Part shown: positions 63,073 through 64,000 of the stretch, in pieces
Layout: every line of letters begins with the position of its first letter
Numbering within the stretch: the first letter of the stretch is position 1
Source: Immersiella caudata
Lineage: Eukaryota > Ascomycota > Sordariomycetes > Sordariales > Lasiosphaeriaceae
DNA length: 64,000 nt
NCBI GenBank assembly: GCA_030512335.1
Contig: JAULSU010000002.1
Coordinates: 6,076,001-6,140,000 of the forward strand
Reading direction: 5' to 3'
The notes under the pieces: generated by a model
Told to the model about the DNA's origin: nothing
The model's database searches: none
Seen by the model: only the letters and a program-made list of their open reading frames with translations
Made by a program: the position numbers and the translations under genes

Positions 63073-63747
63073 ATGTTCAAAAGAGCTCCACCAGACCAGG
63101 ACCGCAGGCCTCCACGCCGGCTCTTGGATTGTCTGGTGGTGGAAAAGGTTCCCGAGACAAACCGCATTCGAAAATTTCGTCCTGTCAAACTCAACATGAG
63201 ACCCCTCGACATTGGACCGGGCGGCCCGATGCTGAGGCTCGGTTCGAAAATCTCGTCCCGCGACACGGCAGAGGCTACGCACTGGGGGGTCGAGATATGG
63301 CCGTATGTGTGGGAGCTGTTCCCCGATGCCAACGGCAACGTTGTCGTCACGGCCTCGGCTGCGGATGATTGGGCGCCCACGGAGCAAAGGACCTTGGGCA
63401 GAACGCGTTCTTCGGATGATGAGATTCACAGGTTGGGTAGGTCTCTTGCTCGTCCCATGAAGATCGGGGGCTGACATGCAACAGCCGAAACGATTCATCA
63501 AGAGATGGCCGAAAAAAAGTACGACTTCAAGACGCACAACTGCCATCACTTTGCGGAGCGCCTGTGCATATTGATTAGCGATTTGGACTTGCAGTATTTT
63601 GAGGAGTTCAAGAAGCAGCTGCGAGGGGACAATCCGGCCGATGCGCCCGACTGGAAGTGGCTTGACACGCCCTATGATCTTGGGCATCCCATAAACAAGC
63701 TGCCCAACTTCTTTCGCAGTTTGAGGAACACGTTGAGTAGTAGGTAG
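63073..63747 (+). CDS. permuted papain-fold (LRAT/PPPDE-like) protein, two exons, 208 aa
   Basis: Exon 1 is 63073-63436 and exon 2 is 63485-63747. The 48 bp intron starts GTAGGT, has branch GGCTGAC and ends CAG, and joins DDEIHRL to AETIHQEMAEKKYDF. The head is basic (MFKRAPPDQDRRPPRRLLDC). ATHWGVEIWPYVWELFPD has the His-Trp-Gly-type start, and DFKTHNCHHFAERLC has the NC-HF motif of circularly permuted papain-like thiol enzymes (LRAT, PPPDE/DeSI and relatives), where His precedes Cys. The tail is W-rich (DAPDWKWLDTPYDLG). It may be a thiol acyltransferase or isopeptidase-like protein; the substrate is unknown. Confidence 0.7.
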
Positions 63748-64000
63748 CAGGGCATGGGGGGTGGGAAGGAGTTTGAGGAGGACGAGAGTGAAGGAGAGGC
63801 CGGACAGGCCGGCGCCGGATATTATTACCTTTTTTTTTTCTTTTTTTTAGCGAAGGGGTGCTCTATTTTTATTTTTCAATCTACCTGTTTGTCTCCCGTG
63901 GTAGAATGGACGGGAGGGGAGCCTTGCCTAGGGGATTGGGGGCCGGAATGTCCTGTCGGTAATGTAAGTGTGAGATGGAGGGGGCGGGTTATGGTAATGA

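Overview
The window comes from a filamentous ascomycete (Pezizomycotina, most likely a Sordariomycete). Evidence: genes carry short 48-140 bp introns with GT donors, CTAAC/CTGAC-type branch sites and YAG acceptors; there is a Nox1/NoxA-type NADPH oxidase; and there are several genes of classes typical of these fungi (HET-domain proteins, NACHT-WD40 STAND proteins, F-box proteins, a phytase-like esterase, a GT31-like glycosyltransferase). An AT-rich block of decayed LTR retrotransposons has C-to-T/G-to-A differences between copies, as left by repeat-induced point mutation (RIP). Coordinates of spliced genes were set by joining frames at consensus splice sites; start codons are ATG.

Layout. 0.5-12 kb: housekeeping-like and hypothetical genes, including a two-exon caspase-like protein whose expected catalytic His position reads Glu, a tRNA-Arg(ACG), a glycine-rich small protein, an F-box protein and a small membrane protein. 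13-18.7 kb: the four-exon nox1 gene, a 771-residue HET protein and a membrane protein. 20.6-29.7 kb: a T5orf172 (GIY-YIG-like) protein with membrane segments, a phytase-like secreted protein and a type II membrane glycosyltransferase. 29.8-31.9 kb: a frameshifted HET gene.

32-39.4 kb: AT-rich retroelement graveyard (two LTR families, a degenerate gag) that abuts a truncated NACHT-WD40 pseudogene; that pseudogene carries an in-frame 145 bp insertion with a 5 bp target duplication. 39.4-40.8 kb: an intact single-exon gene for an unrecognised protein with a strong glycine zipper. 41.9-46.2 kb: degenerate ORFs and a second NACHT-WD40 pseudogene with several frameshifts and a stop. 46.4-54.7 kb: duplicated sequences with a microinversion, LTRs, a hypothetical gene, a truncated amine oxidase, and an F-box protein with a poly-Asn tract. 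54.8-63.8 kb: a zinc-ribbon/coiled-coil protein, an APH-like kinase fold protein with a foldback element at its 5' side, a broken TIM-barrel gene, a four-helix membrane protein, a broken HET-ankyrin gene and a permuted-papain-like protein.

Taken together, the right two thirds looks like an accessory region rich in allorecognition/programmed-cell-death gene families (HET x3, NLR x2, caspase-like, a possible membrane-active protein), many broken, with dispersed repeats at their edges. Joint function is inference. No CRISPR, rRNA or prokaryote-like operon was seen.
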